Shown one piece after another: positions 51,961 to 62,500 of a stretch of DNA of 64,000 nt (positions are counted from its first letter, which is position 1; each line of letters starts with the position of its first letter). The position numbers and the translations under genes were made by a program. This DNA comes from Pelagibacterium halotolerans B2 (GTDB lineage Bacteria; Pseudomonadota; Alphaproteobacteria; Rhizobiales; Devosiaceae): assembly GCF_000230555.1 (NCBI RefSeq), contig NC_016078.1, forward strand, positions 620,001-684,000, in the 5' to 3' direction. The notes under the pieces are model-generated. The model did no database searches, was not told the origin of the DNA, and saw nothing but the letters and a program-made list of their open reading frames with translations.

Positions 51961-52639
51961 GAAAGACGGACCCGACATCGCCTATATCGCCAGCCTGATC
52001 GGAGACCCGGTGCGGGCCAACATGTTGACCGCGCTGATGGCCGGCAAGGCTTTGACGGCGAGCGAACTTGCCCATGAAGCGGGCATAACGCTGCAAACGG
52101 CAAGCTCGCATCTGGGCAAGCTCGAACAGGGCGGGCTGCTGATCCCGCGCAAGCAGGGGCGGCACAAATATTTCTCCCTGACATCGGGTGAGGTGGCGGC
52201 GACACTCGAAGCGCTGATGGGGCTGGCCGCGAGCGCGGGGCACCTGCGCACAAGGCCCGGCCCCAAGGACGCGGCGCTGCGCGAGGCGCGGGTCTGCTAC
52301 AACCATCTGGCCGGCGAGATGGGCACGCGGCTGTTCGACGCAATGGTGGGGCGCGGGCTGCTGGTTACCGAAGGCGAGGATGTGGAATTGAGCGCGGCGG
52401 GAGCGGCGTTCGTCAAGGATTTCGGCATCGATCTGGACGCGCTGACCGCGAGGCGGGCGCCGGTCTGCAAGCAGTGCCTCGACTGGAGCGAGCGGCGCTC
52501 GCATCTGGCGGGGAGCCTCGGGCGGGCGTTGCTCGACAGGTTCGAGGCGCTGGGCTGGGCAAAACGGGACGGGAAAAGCCGGGTGGTGACGTTCGGCCCC
52601 AAGGGCCGGGACGAGTTCTCGCGGCTGTTGGCGGGTTAG
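51959..52639 (+). CDS. ArsR-type regulator with C-terminal domain
   Basis: A 226-residue regulator, longer than simple ArsR proteins. Residues 1-90 form a winged helix (IASLIGDPVRANMLTALMAGKALTASELAHEAGITLQTASSHLGKLEQGGLL). The C-terminal 130 residues include ARVCYNHLAGEMGTRLFDAMV and a RRAPVCKQCLDWSERRSHLAG block with a CxxC pair that could be a sensor. The ATG at 51959 has no ribosome site and lies in the operator, suggesting leaderless translation; an upstream codon at 51914 is less likely. It is divergent from NIPSNAP-ABM. Confidence 0.88.
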   Translation: MKDGPDIAYIASLIGDPVRANMLTALMAGKALTASELAHEAGITLQTASSHLGKLEQGGLLIPRKQGRHKYFSLTSGEVAATLEALMGLAASAGHLRTRPGPKDAALREARVCYNHLAGEMGTRLFDAMVGRGLLVTEGEDVELSAAGAAFVKDFGIDLDALTARRAPVCKQCLDWSERRSHLAGSLGRALLDRFEALGWAKRDGKSRVVTFGPKGRDEFSRLLAG

Positions 52640-52644
52640 GCTCG

Positions 52645-52730
52645 GTCGACATTCGCGCCGCCCGGCCTTGCCAGACCCACCATGGTCACCCCGGGCTCGG
52701 GCCCGGGATGACCAAGCTGGGAGGGCTGGC
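52645..52730. repeat. Composite intergenic repeat, second copy
   Basis: TCGACATTCGCG...GGCCTTGCCAGACCCACCA.. GTCACCCCGG matches the element at 51013-51080, then the hairpin CCCGGGCTCGGGCCCGGG and ATGACC. It fills the gap between the ArsR-type and glucose dehydrogenase stop codons. Confidence 0.75.
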
Positions 52731-52740
52731 CCTTGTCATC

Positions 52741-55185
52741 CTAATTGCCCGTGGCGCCCTCGACGGCCTCGCCGGTTTCGGGCAGGGCCCAGGCGATGAC
52801 GGCGTCGGACACCGGCGTTTCCATGAAGTGATGGCCGCCCGGCGCGATGACCAGGAATTGGCGGCCCGCGACGTCATAGACGATGGGCGTGGTCTGCCCG
52901 CCGCCGGGCAGGGTGTCCTGCCAGACGGTTTCGCCGGTTTCGATATCGATGGCCCGGATCAGATCGTCGGTGGTGGCGGCGATAAAGATCAGACCGCCGG
53001 CGGTGACGACCGGGCCGCCATTGTTGGGCGTACCGATATCGATGGGCAGCATCGAAGGAATGCCCCAGGGACCGTTCTTGCGGGCGCTGCCGAAGGGCTG
53101 GTCCCAAAGGGTCTCACCCGTCTCCAGATCGATGGCCCGGATACCGCCATAGGGCGGTTCGCTGCACAAAAGGCCGGTCCACTGGCGCCAGCCGGCATTG
53201 ACCGCGATGGCGTAGGGCGAACCGAGCTGCGGTCCCGGACCTTCCGCGCCGCGCTCCCATTCGGGCTCGAAAATGGCGCGGGCGCCCATCTCATCGGCCT
53301 CTTCACGCGGGATCAGGCGGTTGTGGTTGGGCATGTTGTTGTAATTGGCGATCATGATGCCGCGCTCCTCGTCGACGGCAAGCGATCCCCAATCCTGCCC
53401 GCCATTATAGCCCGGATACTGGATCCAGCGCTGGTCGGAGGTGGGCGGGGTGTACATGCCCTCGTAATGGGCCTGGCGGAACTGGATGCGGCACCAGAGC
53501 TGGTCGAGCGGGGTCATGCCCCACATGTCGCGTTCCTCGAGGGGCTCGAACGCCAGCGTGTGATAGGTCGAAAAGGGCTGAGTGGGCGAAAGGTAGTCGG
53601 GTTCGACCCCGCCCTGTGGCACTTCGCGCTCTTCGGGCGCAAACAGCGGCTCGCCGGTCGCCCGGTCGAGGATATAGATATCGCCTTGCTTGGACGAGAC
53701 GATGATGGCGGGAACGGTGTCCTCACCACTGGGAAAATCGACAAGCGCGGGCTGGGAGCCAAGATCGTAGTCCCAGACGTCGTTATAGACGGTCTGGAAG
53801 TGCCAGACGTCATCGCCTGTGGTCACATCGACCGCGACGATCGAGGTGGCGTATTCGTTTTCCAGTTCCGAGCGGTTCGAGCCGTAATAATCGACGGCCG
53901 AATTGCCCAGGGGCAGATAGACCAGCCCCAGTTCCTCATCGGCCGCCGCGATGGTCCACATGTTGGGCGTGCCGCGCGAATAGGTTTCCCCTTCGGCGGG
54001 CGCGGTGCGGCTGTCGGGATTTTCCAGATCCCAGGCCCAGGCGAGTTCGCCCGTCACCGCATCATAGCCGCGCACGACGCCCGAGGGCGCGTCCTCGGCC
54101 TGGCCGTCATTGACCTGGGCGCCCATCACCGCGATGCCGCGCACGATCGTCGGCGGTGAAGTGACCGAATACCAGCCCGGAACGGTGTCTCCGATCCCTT
54201 CCTCGAGATAGACCTCGCCCGCCATCCCGAAATCGGGGCAGGGCTGGCCGGTGCGCGCATCGACGGCGAGCAGCCTTGCGTCGAGCGTGCCCCACAGGAT
54301 GCGCGTGGCGCACATTGTGTCGGGCTCGGCGTCGGGCACCTCGAAATAGGCGCCGCCGCGACAGGTGGCGCCATAGGGAATGGCGTCGGTGGAGACGTCC
54401 GGATCGTAGCGCCATTCCTCGAGCCCGGTTGCCGCATCGATGGCGATCATGATGCCCATGGGGGTGCAATGATAGAGATCGTCACCGATCTTGAGCGGCG
54501 TGTTTTCAGGCGAATAGCTGGCAGCCTCGGCGCCCTCGCCCTCGGGCATGTCGCCGGAATTGTATTCCCAGACCCGGGTCAATTCGCCCACATTGTCGGG
54601 GGTGATCTGGTCGAGCGGCGAATAGCGGGTGCCATAATAGGTGCCGCCATAGGCAGGCCAGTTCTCGCCGACCTCCATCATTGCCAGCGGGGAACGCGCT
54701 TCGATGCCGGTCGGAGCAGGGGCATCCTGCGCCACGGCGATGTCGTTCTGGGACAGCGTCAGAACCGTGAGCGAACCGGCCAGGGCCAGCCCGCCCGCGA
54801 TGGCCGCGGTTGCTGCGCCTACGGGGCGGGCCAGGCGTCCGCGCAGCGCGGGAATGGTGGCAAGGACCAGCACCAGAACCACCGTCGGCGCCACAAGGCG
54901 CGGCACCTGGGCCCAGCCGTCGAACCCGGCTTCCCAAAGCGCCCAGGCGACGGTGCCGGCAAAGGTTGCCAGATAGACCCATACGGCGAGCATGGAGCGT
55001 CGGAAGAGGAAGACGGCGGTAACCAGCAGGCCCAGACCGGCCAGAACGTAATACCATGAGCCGCCCAGTGCCGCGAGCCAGATGCCCCCGGCAAAGATCG
55101 GCACCCCGAAGATGGCGATTATGGCTCCGATGACCATTGCTGACCAAAAGCCGAAGCCGCGGCGCGCGCGATGCGTGTCGTCCAT
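52741..55185 (-). CDS. gcd: Membrane-bound PQQ glucose dehydrogenase
   Basis: An 814-residue quinoprotein of the glucose/quinate/shikimate dehydrogenase group. The first 150 residues contain five membrane helices that bind ubiquinone. The periplasmic eight-bladed propeller follows, with ENWPAYGGTYYGTRYSPLDQI, VWEYNSGDMP, YDAVTGELAWAWD, TVYNDVWDYDLGSQPALVD and the late GGPVVTAGGLIFIAATTDD. It oxidises glucose to gluconolactone in the periplasm and reduces quinone. PQQ synthesis genes are not in the window. GGGAGAGCATC precedes the ATG. Confidence 0.93.
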   Translation of the reverse strand: MDDTHRARRGFGFWSAMVIGAIIAIFGVPIFAGGIWLAALGGSWYYVLAGLGLLVTAVFLFRRSMLAVWVYLATFAGTVAWALWEAGFDGWAQVPRLVAPTVVLVLVLATIPALRGRLARPVGAATAAIAGGLALAGSLTVLTLSQNDIAVAQDAPAPTGIEARSPLAMMEVGENWPAYGGTYYGTRYSPLDQITPDNVGELTRVWEYNSGDMPEGEGAEAASYSPENTPLKIGDDLYHCTPMGIMIAIDAATGLEEWRYDPDVSTDAIPYGATCRGGAYFEVPDAEPDTMCATRILWGTLDARLLAVDARTGQPCPDFGMAGEVYLEEGIGDTVPGWYSVTSPPTIVRGIAVMGAQVNDGQAEDAPSGVVRGYDAVTGELAWAWDLENPDSRTAPAEGETYSRGTPNMWTIAAADEELGLVYLPLGNSAVDYYGSNRSELENEYATSIVAVDVTTGDDVWHFQTVYNDVWDYDLGSQPALVDFPSGEDTVPAIIVSSKQGDIYILDRATGEPLFAPEEREVPQGGVEPDYLSPTQPFSTYHTLAFEPLEERDMWGMTPLDQLWCRIQFRQAHYEGMYTPPTSDQRWIQYPGYNGGQDWGSLAVDEERGIMIANYNNMPNHNRLIPREEADEMGARAIFEPEWERGAEGPGPQLGSPYAIAVNAGWRQWTGLLCSEPPYGGIRAIDLETGETLWDQPFGSARKNGPWGIPSMLPIDIGTPNNGGPVVTAGGLIFIAATTDDLIRAIDIETGETVWQDTLPGGGQTTPIVYDVAGRQFLVIAPGGHHFMETPVSDAVIAWALPETGEAVEGATGN

Positions 55186-55274
55186 GATGCTCTCCCGGTG
55201 TGATTGCCTCACAAGGCACAACACAGCGCAGCGCGATCGGGTTCCTTAGCGATGTCCCGGATGGGTGTCGGGCA

Positions 55275-56261
55275 TCAGGGCACGGTCGGAGCGACGACCT
55301 GTCCACGCACCGGTTCGCCGCGCGCCACGGGCTCGCCATCGGCCTCGTAATTTTGGAACTGGGCAGGCAGGCCCGCGCCATCCATGAGGTCCGGCGTGGT
55401 CTGGAGATGGAAATGCAGATGCGGTTCGGACGTGTTGCCCGAATTGCCGCACAACCCGAGCACATCGCCCGAGGCGATTTCCTGGCCACGCTGCACGGTG
55501 ACCGAGCCTTGCTGCATGTGGGCCAGGAAGGCGAATTCATCCTCGGCGAGGGCAAGGATCACGTGATTGCCGGCGGGGTTTTCGGCATCGGTTTCCCCGA
55601 TGGGTTGATCGGGGAGGTCGTTGACCATGGCGATCACCTGGCCATCGGCGGGGGCAAGGATTTCGCGGCCCCAGCAGTGATAGTTTTCAAGCGCGGCGGC
55701 ATCGCCCGCATAGGACCGGCCCTCTTCCTCGACGACGAAATCATAGGCGAAACGCTGGGCGGGGTTTGCCGCATGATAATTGTCGGCGATGTCGCGCCCG
55801 CCCCAGAAAACGGACCACTCTCCCTCGAAGGGCAGGCGCAGATCGGATCCGGTTTGGTAATCGAGATAGGCCGAAGGAGCGGCTTCGGGCTGGGGCTGGA
55901 TGAAAAACCCCGCGATCATGCCCTCGGGGTCAAAGGACCATTGCATGACGATGGGGGTGTCGATCGACGACCACTCGCCAATGCGGGTGTAAACGGCAAA
56001 TTCGCCTTCGGTGGCAGCTTCCTCGTCGAGGATTGCGGTTTCCTCTCCCAGTTCGGTGGCGATCTGCCGGTGGAAGGTCGAAAAGTCTTCCAGTGAGCCG
56101 AGGCCTTCTTGCATTTGCGGCGTCATGTCGTCCCAGATCGGTTCGAGATCGCCGGCAAGGAACGCTTCGGAGCGTTCGCGGCCCATCTCCAGAACGGCCT
56201 CCTGCGCCACGGCAGGAACGGCCAAAGCGGCGAGAAGAACAGCGGGCAGGGGGCGGATCAT
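55275..56261 (-). CDS. M23-family peptidase with N-terminal DUF3887-like domain
   Basis: A 328-residue secreted protein. After a signal peptide (cleavage AVA-Q) comes an all-helix/beta domain (LEMGRERSEAFLAGDLEPIWDDMTPQMQ), DUF3887-like, then an M23 (LytM) domain from about residue 160. Zinc-site features include FAYDF, the GREILAPADGQVIA strand and a C-terminal HLHFH. Whether all ligands are intact is not certain: the first ligand is usually H-x3-D, and here only YHAANPAQRFAYDF is seen. It lies 89 bases upstream of gcd on the same strand. ATG 56261 follows GGAG. Confidence 0.85.
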   Translation of the reverse strand: MIRPLPAVLLAALAVPAVAQEAVLEMGRERSEAFLAGDLEPIWDDMTPQMQEGLGSLEDFSTFHRQIATELGEETAILDEEAATEGEFAVYTRIGEWSSIDTPIVMQWSFDPEGMIAGFFIQPQPEAAPSAYLDYQTGSDLRLPFEGEWSVFWGGRDIADNYHAANPAQRFAYDFVVEEEGRSYAGDAAALENYHCWGREILAPADGQVIAMVNDLPDQPIGETDAENPAGNHVILALAEDEFAFLAHMQQGSVTVQRGQEIASGDVLGLCGNSGNTSEPHLHFHLQTTPDLMDGAGLPAQFQNYEADGEPVARGEPVRGQVVAPTVP

Positions 56262-56596
56262 GGGCGAACTCCATATTTTTGCATCTGTCCCATAAGTCCG
56301 CGTCGGCGGGACGATCTTACGCGGGCGCATTCGGGCGAGAGCCTTGCCATCCAACGCGCCGGACGGGGGGAGGGTTTCACGAAACATCGAACGACTTATC
56401 CCCGCGTCACGCAGCCCGGTTAGATTTATGGCACGGTGAGATTGCTGCGCCGATATCTGGCCGGGCAACGGTCCCTCCACGGTGCCCCCGAGGGTGCTGT
56501 AGCGCGCAAATTCGCGTGGCATCGCGCGCAACTTCGATTCGCAGCAATTTCCGGCTGTTCGCTCCGTTGTAGCGGCAGCTGCCTTTTGTGACTTTC

Positions 56597-56610
56597 TTGA
56601 CATATATCAA
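56597..56610. promoter_or_regulatory. FNR/FixK-type box
   Basis: TTGACATATATCAA fits the FNR/FixK consensus TTGAY-N4-RTCAA at every fixed position. It is centred about 50 bases upstream of the small gene at 56653, so a class II promoter would start transcription just before its ribosome site. It lies in the 391-base gap 56262-56652, which otherwise shows no gene I accept. Confidence 0.7.
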
Positions 56611-56652
56611 CATGACCGCCAGAAAGGGCCTATCAGCTATTGGGAGGCTCAT

Positions 56653-56793
56653 ATGGAAATCTTGCTTTTTATCGGCGGCACGCTGTTTGGATCGCTTGTC
56701 ACCTTCGGAATGTTCCTGCTCGTCTCGGGTGGACGCGGGCCGATTGCCGATGACGATGGCGGCGCCAGGGAACTCGCGACCGACAAAGCGTAG
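56653..56793 (+). CDS. 46-residue single-helix membrane protein
   Basis: Start MEILLFIGGTLFGSLVTFGM, then a short charged tail ending in ATDKA. One transmembrane helix (residues about 3-25) and a 20-residue soluble end. GGGAGG lies five bases before the ATG, and an FNR-type box lies upstream. I do not recognise the family. Size and oxygen-type control are reminiscent of accessory subunits of terminal oxidases (CydX/CcoQ-like), but no sequence match to these is claimed. The prophage tail-spike stop lies six bases downstream on the other strand. Confidence 0.65.
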   Translation: MEILLFIGGTLFGSLVTFGMFLLVSGGRGPIADDDGGARELATDKA

Positions 56794-56798
56794 CCGCC

Positions 56799-59540
56799 CT
56801 AAGCCTTCCACACCCGCGCCGTCTTTCGGACGGTTCCGACCGAGGCGATCGGGACAAACACCACCGCACCAAACGAGACCTCCCCACTGGGGAGGTCAGT
56901 CGTTGCTGACCCGCCCGCCCCGTCTGTGATGGTCTCATTGTCGGCATAGGCCCCGCTGATCTTGTGAACCCTCACGACGCCTGTGGCCCCGTCCTCTTCC
57001 ACTTCCATGATCCGACCTATCGCGCCGGACGTGCCGCCAATCAACCGATCGCCCACCGTGAAGGACGCACTCATCGCGTCAAAGGCAATCTCGGTCACGG
57101 AAATGTTGGCCCACTGGCCACCGGCCCGGTTGCGTGTAAGAACAGCGGAGAGCTGCGCGATAGTCGGATTAGGAAGAAGCGAGCCGTCCCCGCTGGTAAA
57201 GCCATAAAGCGAATTGCCCGCCGACAGAATGCGGGTGGCAGGATTGGCCAGAACCCAGAACCCTGAATTGGCCGTCGTCTTGATCCGCCCCTCCGTCATC
57301 GTGCCGCCCAATGGCTGATCCGCACCGCCAGCACCGAACGTCGCTTCTCGGCGAAGCTGATAGGTCAACGTGCCGGCCGTGATTGCAGCGTCCGTGGTGA
57401 CCGTAATGCTGTCGATCAGGAACGCTTCATCAAGGATGAGCGGAACCCCTACCATTTGCGCCTCGGGCGCCCCCGCGACCGTTTCCTTGGTCCAGTTGCG
57501 ATAGGTCTCCTTCCTGTTGACCAGGTCCCGGATCGCAATCGAGGTCGAGCCATTTGCTTTCTTGAGCAGGGCTTTGGCCATGATCCCGCCCGCCGCGTCG
57601 GGAGAGTTGGACGCCAGGGAAACTTCGACTTCGGTGTTCCCCCAGAACTCCGTTTCGCGGAAAACGATCATCGGAGCATAGGCCACGGCATTCAGCTCGT
57701 TATTGTAATATTCGCCTTCCATGACGATGCCCGCTTTCGGGTCCGCAGGCGACCCGCGGAACGTCGAATAATAGACATTGCGCATCTTGGGCGGGTTGGA
57801 GTTGGACTGAAAGTTCGGCCCCACACGGAAGGCATACCCGCGAGGATTTTCGGGAATGTTTGCCTTCTCCACGTCCAGGTTCTCGATGATCGTTCCGGGC
57901 GCGAAAGCAGCATCCCAATAGATCAGGGAGTTGTCGTTGTTGTTTGAGACGCCTCGGATGCCGTTGATGTGCGACCCATAGACCGCTCCGTTGTTCACAT
58001 AGATGGCCTGGCCGTTGGCGCTGTCATCGAAGGGAGAGGCGAGCAGGAGATCATAGATTTTAGTGCGGGCGAACGACCTGCCCGAAATCCCCAACACGAC
58101 ACCGGAAATCGACAGAAGCGCCGCCCACGAGGAACCATTGTAGCGCCGGACTTCTTCGGCGGACGTGTTGAAATAGAAGTCGCCTTCGGAAGCCGCGCCG
58201 GGATCGGCCGCCAGTTCTCCCTTATAGTCGTAACCGCTCGTGGCAAACCCGTCATTGGTCAGCTCCCGCGCCCATGCCTCGGCCCTGCCGTCGATCATCA
58301 GGCCGTGCCGGATTTGACGCAGTTCCAGATTGTCGCCCAAAGCGCCGAACGTCATGTTCTCCGACCATGAGCGCCAGATTTGCGCGAGATGACCGATGGC
58401 GTCCGCCGGCCCAATATAGGCTTCGGGTTTCCAACAACTCGACCGGAGATCGCGTGATCGCGTGAGCCACTTGCTATCGGCATGGGCGATGAACTGGCCG
58501 CCGATCAACTCGGTCTTGTAGCGCGTCAGGGCATTGCCTTCGGCGGACAGGATGCCATCCCCGACGCCCGAATGCCGCAGGCTGGCGCCGGCGAAATCGA
58601 GCACGATGGAGTTCTGCTGTATCGGCATCGCGCCGATCGCCTCGTACTGCGACAGCATTTCGAGTTGGTCCACAAGGTAGTGTCCCCGCGCCACGATCCT
58701 GACCGGGCCCAGGGCCGTTGCCAGCGCCGCCGCGCGCAGCGTTCGGTTCCACGCCAGCGTATCGTTGGCGCTGTTATCGCCGACGGCCTCGAAGGTTTCC
58801 GGGGATATCTCGGCGATGGTCAGCCGTTTGAATTTGAGCTCGCCGCTTTCGACCCGATACCAGGCCACCTGGTTGCGCCGGGTTTCGTCGGCAAAAATGC
58901 CAATCACCCAGCCTTCCGCATATTCCTCGGCGGCCAGGGCAATCTCTGCATCGGCCTTGGTGTTTGCCCAGTCGTTGATGCTCGCCGTTTCGGACGCGAC
59001 AACGGCGGCATTTCTGGCGCTGATGGTCTCATCCCGCGCAGCGACGGTCACCGCCGCGCCGGCTGTCGAGACCCCGGCCCACGTTTTCGATGACTGATCC
59101 GTCTCGCCATCGCCGCCAGCCGGAACGCTGATCGGATCATCGGAGCTGGCCCATTCCTGAGCGTACCCCCGCCGCAGCTCGGCCGCGTCAGCCTCGCCCT
59201 TGGCGCGATCAGCCTCCGCTTCCGATCTGTCGGCCGGCAGCGGCCCCTTGCGATCCCAATCACCACCCTCAAGCCGATACCACCCCCGCAACTCGATATC
59301 GGGGTCCAGGATCACTTGCCCGACATCACCCGGCTCATAGTCGGCCTTGACCGCTTCGAGGTCGGGATAGGTGGCCTTGATGACGCTGGCCGTCGTGTTG
59401 CCTTCGCCGGCCGCGATCTGTGCGCGCAGCACGTCGATCGCCACCCGCCCGGTGCGCTCGATGCCGTCGATCTTGGAGTTGCCCAGAACCTCGTCGACAG
59501 CCCCCAGCGCCAGAATGTTTGTGGTCTTGACCCCAGCCAT
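56799..59540 (-). CDS. Prophage tail spike/host-range protein
   Basis: A 913-residue protein with no signal peptide. The first 150 residues contain repeated phage-tail features (GQVILDPDIELRGWYRLEGGDW, then EAEADRAKGEADAAELR coiled coil and AAAVTVAARDETISARNAAVVASETAS). The middle (about 280-650) looks like a beta-helix receptor-binding region, and the C-terminus includes a GDRLIGGTSGAIGRIMEVEEDG repeat seen in tail proteins. It would attach the phage to its host. GGAG precedes the ATG at 59540. It is the last gene of the tail module in the window. Confidence 0.8.
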   Translation of the reverse strand: MAGVKTTNILALGAVDEVLGNSKIDGIERTGRVAIDVLRAQIAAGEGNTTASVIKATYPDLEAVKADYEPGDVGQVILDPDIELRGWYRLEGGDWDRKGPLPADRSEAEADRAKGEADAAELRRGYAQEWASSDDPISVPAGGDGETDQSSKTWAGVSTAGAAVTVAARDETISARNAAVVASETASINDWANTKADAEIALAAEEYAEGWVIGIFADETRRNQVAWYRVESGELKFKRLTIAEISPETFEAVGDNSANDTLAWNRTLRAAALATALGPVRIVARGHYLVDQLEMLSQYEAIGAMPIQQNSIVLDFAGASLRHSGVGDGILSAEGNALTRYKTELIGGQFIAHADSKWLTRSRDLRSSCWKPEAYIGPADAIGHLAQIWRSWSENMTFGALGDNLELRQIRHGLMIDGRAEAWARELTNDGFATSGYDYKGELAADPGAASEGDFYFNTSAEEVRRYNGSSWAALLSISGVVLGISGRSFARTKIYDLLLASPFDDSANGQAIYVNNGAVYGSHINGIRGVSNNNDNSLIYWDAAFAPGTIIENLDVEKANIPENPRGYAFRVGPNFQSNSNPPKMRNVYYSTFRGSPADPKAGIVMEGEYYNNELNAVAYAPMIVFRETEFWGNTEVEVSLASNSPDAAGGIMAKALLKKANGSTSIAIRDLVNRKETYRNWTKETVAGAPEAQMVGVPLILDEAFLIDSITVTTDAAITAGTLTYQLRREATFGAGGADQPLGGTMTEGRIKTTANSGFWVLANPATRILSAGNSLYGFTSGDGSLLPNPTIAQLSAVLTRNRAGGQWANISVTEIAFDAMSASFTVGDRLIGGTSGAIGRIMEVEEDGATGVVRVHKISGAYADNETITDGAGGSATTDLPSGEVSFGAVVFVPIASVGTVRKTARVWKA

Positions 59541-59557
59541 GATTGTTCTCCAGTGAG

Positions 59558-62500
59558 CTAGATGATCGTCACGTCGCCCAGGGCCAGGGGCGCGCTCTCG
59601 CGTCCCTCGGCATTGGCGGCCGTGATCCAATAGAAGGTGTTGCCCTGGGCGAGGCTGGTGAGCCCCTGCTCATAGACGATGACGTTGTCGATAGTGCCCT
59701 CGAAGTCGGCATCCGCCTTGATGGCAAAACCGGTGTTTGCACTGCCGGCGACCAGCGATCCGAGCACCTGGCCGTCCGTGCCGATCGGTGCCCCATCCAC
59801 ATCGGTCCCGCCGACCAGCGCCGGCGTCACATCGCCGGCGGATACGTCCAGGAGATCGAAAGCGAAGCGGTAGGACCTGGCTTCCGTCAACGCCAGCGCC
59901 TGCTCGATCTGGGACGCCACGCCCGGCGTCTTGGTGGCGACTCCACCGGCGATCGCCCAGCCATCGCCCTCGCTCCAGTCCGCATCGCTGGCAAACCCGC
60001 CATTGGCGATTAGACTGACCTTGGTGCCATCGCCGTCCACATGCGAATAGCTCGACAGCGGCGCCCCGCTCAAAGTCGCCACCAGCGCCGACGAGCCGAA
60101 ATCGTCGACCACGTTGCGGTAAATCTTCACACTGGCAAAGTTCGGGCCGGCCGGCGTCGAATAGTTGATGAACGCCGCCCCCATGCCGCCGACCACGGTG
60201 GCGCTGGGGATGGGATCGGGTGCCGGCTCGGGTGAAGCCACCTCCCCAAACACCGAAGCGGAATAGGCGCTCGAATAGCCGTCAGGACTTGTGGCAAGCA
60301 CCTGCAGCTCGACGATATCGCCTGCCGCGTAGCCCAAGAGGTCTACGCCGCCATCGCCCCCAGGGATGCCGGCAACGATCGTCCAGACGCCCGAACCGCT
60401 CAGGCGGTGCTGGAGCGTGTAGGTGGCGACGGCAACGACGCTGCCGCCCGGTTCGATCAGCACCGAAAGCCCCGAGGCAATGTCGTCGACGTACAGCGTT
60501 TCGATGCCCACGATCTCCGGCACTGCCGGCACGGCGATCACAGCGCCGGCGTCACTTCCTGCCCGCCCATCCCAGGCCGGCGGCACCTCGGCATCGGTCA
60601 GATCGTCGATGATCGGCGCCGCCGCGAGCATCGCCAGCACCGATGTCATCTGGTCGCCCGATTGCGTACCCGCCAAGATGAGATCGATGCTCTCCTGTCC
60701 CGCCAACCCGAACTGCAGCAAATCGCCAGCCTCCGGCAACGGGCCGTCTCCCGGCAGAATGATCGTATCGGTCAGGCCCTCGAAAAACTCGACAGAGCGC
60801 AGCACGCTCTCAAAAGTGGCGCTATCGCCTTCGCCGATCTGCCGCATGAAGCGCACGGCGTAGGTGTTTGGAGCGGTCATTTCGACATAGCCGTCGAGCG
60901 TGAGCACGCGCTCACGGGCCTCGGATACCCGCAGGCTGATGAGCGTCCGGCTCAAAGTCTCGAAACTCGCCTTGACCAGGTCGCCGCGCGTGGCGGTGCG
61001 CACCGCGCCGTCCTGGACGCAAGAGAAGGTATCGGGGCGATGGATCACCTCATATTGCCGCCGCCGCGCCTCGCGCCAGATTTCGTCGGGATCGGTCTTG
61101 CCGGGCATCGGCAGATCTTCGGTCACCGTGATGTCGCCGACATAGCCAGGCCAGCGCACCACGCGCTCGCGCTGCTGATAGTCGGCGCCTTCGTCCAGAA
61201 ACCGCACGCGGAAGGCATGGGGCGGCTCGACATAATTTCGCATCCAGCTGAAGTCTCGAGCGTTGCGATCGTTGACATGGGCAACGACGAGATCGCGCGG
61301 CCGATCGACAATGACGCTCCATTTGGTGCCGTCATAGCGCGGTCCGGCGCGACCGGCCGCCGCGACTTCTGCCAGGGCGTCCCATTGGGACCCGTCGAAA
61401 TCCCTGTTTCGATCGTATTTAAGACCCTTTGAACGGCAGTAATCGTGCCACTCTTGCAGCGCCTCAAGATCGATGGAGCTGTCGGGCTCGGGAAAGGCGG
61501 CCTCGGGGCCCTGCAGGATATGGCGGAACATCGCGGCCGGGTTGCGCGTGGGACGGGTCACCCAGCTTTCCGTTTCGTGGTCCCAGTCCAGGATATGGCG
61601 CGTCGCCATGGCGTTGAATGTATCGAGCACCGAATTGAGCTGATAGGTGGCCCGCACCCGCATGGCGACCAGGCACAGCGGCTTGTCGAAATTGAGCGGA
61701 TATTCCGGCCGGAAGCTCTGGAGCACCGCCCAGACCGAACGATCGGCGACGCTGGCCACGGTCGGCTCATGCGTTACCCGGGTGACCCGGATTTGCCAGC
61801 GGCCCCGGCTGGGCAAGGTCCAACGATGCGCTCTGAAAAACCCCTCGCGCTTTTTGGCCTTGATGTCCATGGTTCGCACGGTTGCCCAGCTCCCCCCGCT
61901 GGCCGGGCGCTGCTCGATACGGATGGAAACTGTGCGCGATTTCGGGTCGCCGGCATTGTTGCCCTCGGTTTCATAAGCGATCAGCCCGGAGGGGAACTGC
62001 AGCACCACGCACGCCTCTTCGGCATCGCTAGCCGTATAGCGAACGATCGGCGTCTCCGGCCCGGTCCCCGTGATGTCACCGGCCGCGTTGCGGATGCGAT
62101 CGCGCCGCAACTCGACGCCAAGATTTTCCTCGATCACCTGCGATGGGTAGATCGACACCGGATCGTCTCCCGCCAGCCCTTCGCGGATTTCATAGTCGAT
62201 GTCGGAAAACTGGCTGATCGGGGTCTCGCCGATCTTGAGATCGCTGATCGACACCCGCCCATAGCCGAAGGTGAACAGCGAGCGGATATAGTGGTTATCG
62301 CCCACAACTTCGGTATAGCTCGGCGCCGCATAGACTGGCGCCACCCGATGCTCACCCAACAGCGAGGGCACCACGCCGTCGGGATTGGACCGGTTGCGCC
62401 AGCCCGAAATCGAAAAAAGCGGGCGTTCGCTCTGCTGGCCCGATTGCTGCGCCGGCGGGATCAGCATGTTGACCAGGTAGCCGCCGGCCAGCGTCAAGCC

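Noticed and set aside
56407..56811. A minus-strand frame covering the FNR box and the small membrane protein gene.
   Set aside because: It has no ribosome site and no domain, and it overlaps a better-supported short gene with promoter elements.
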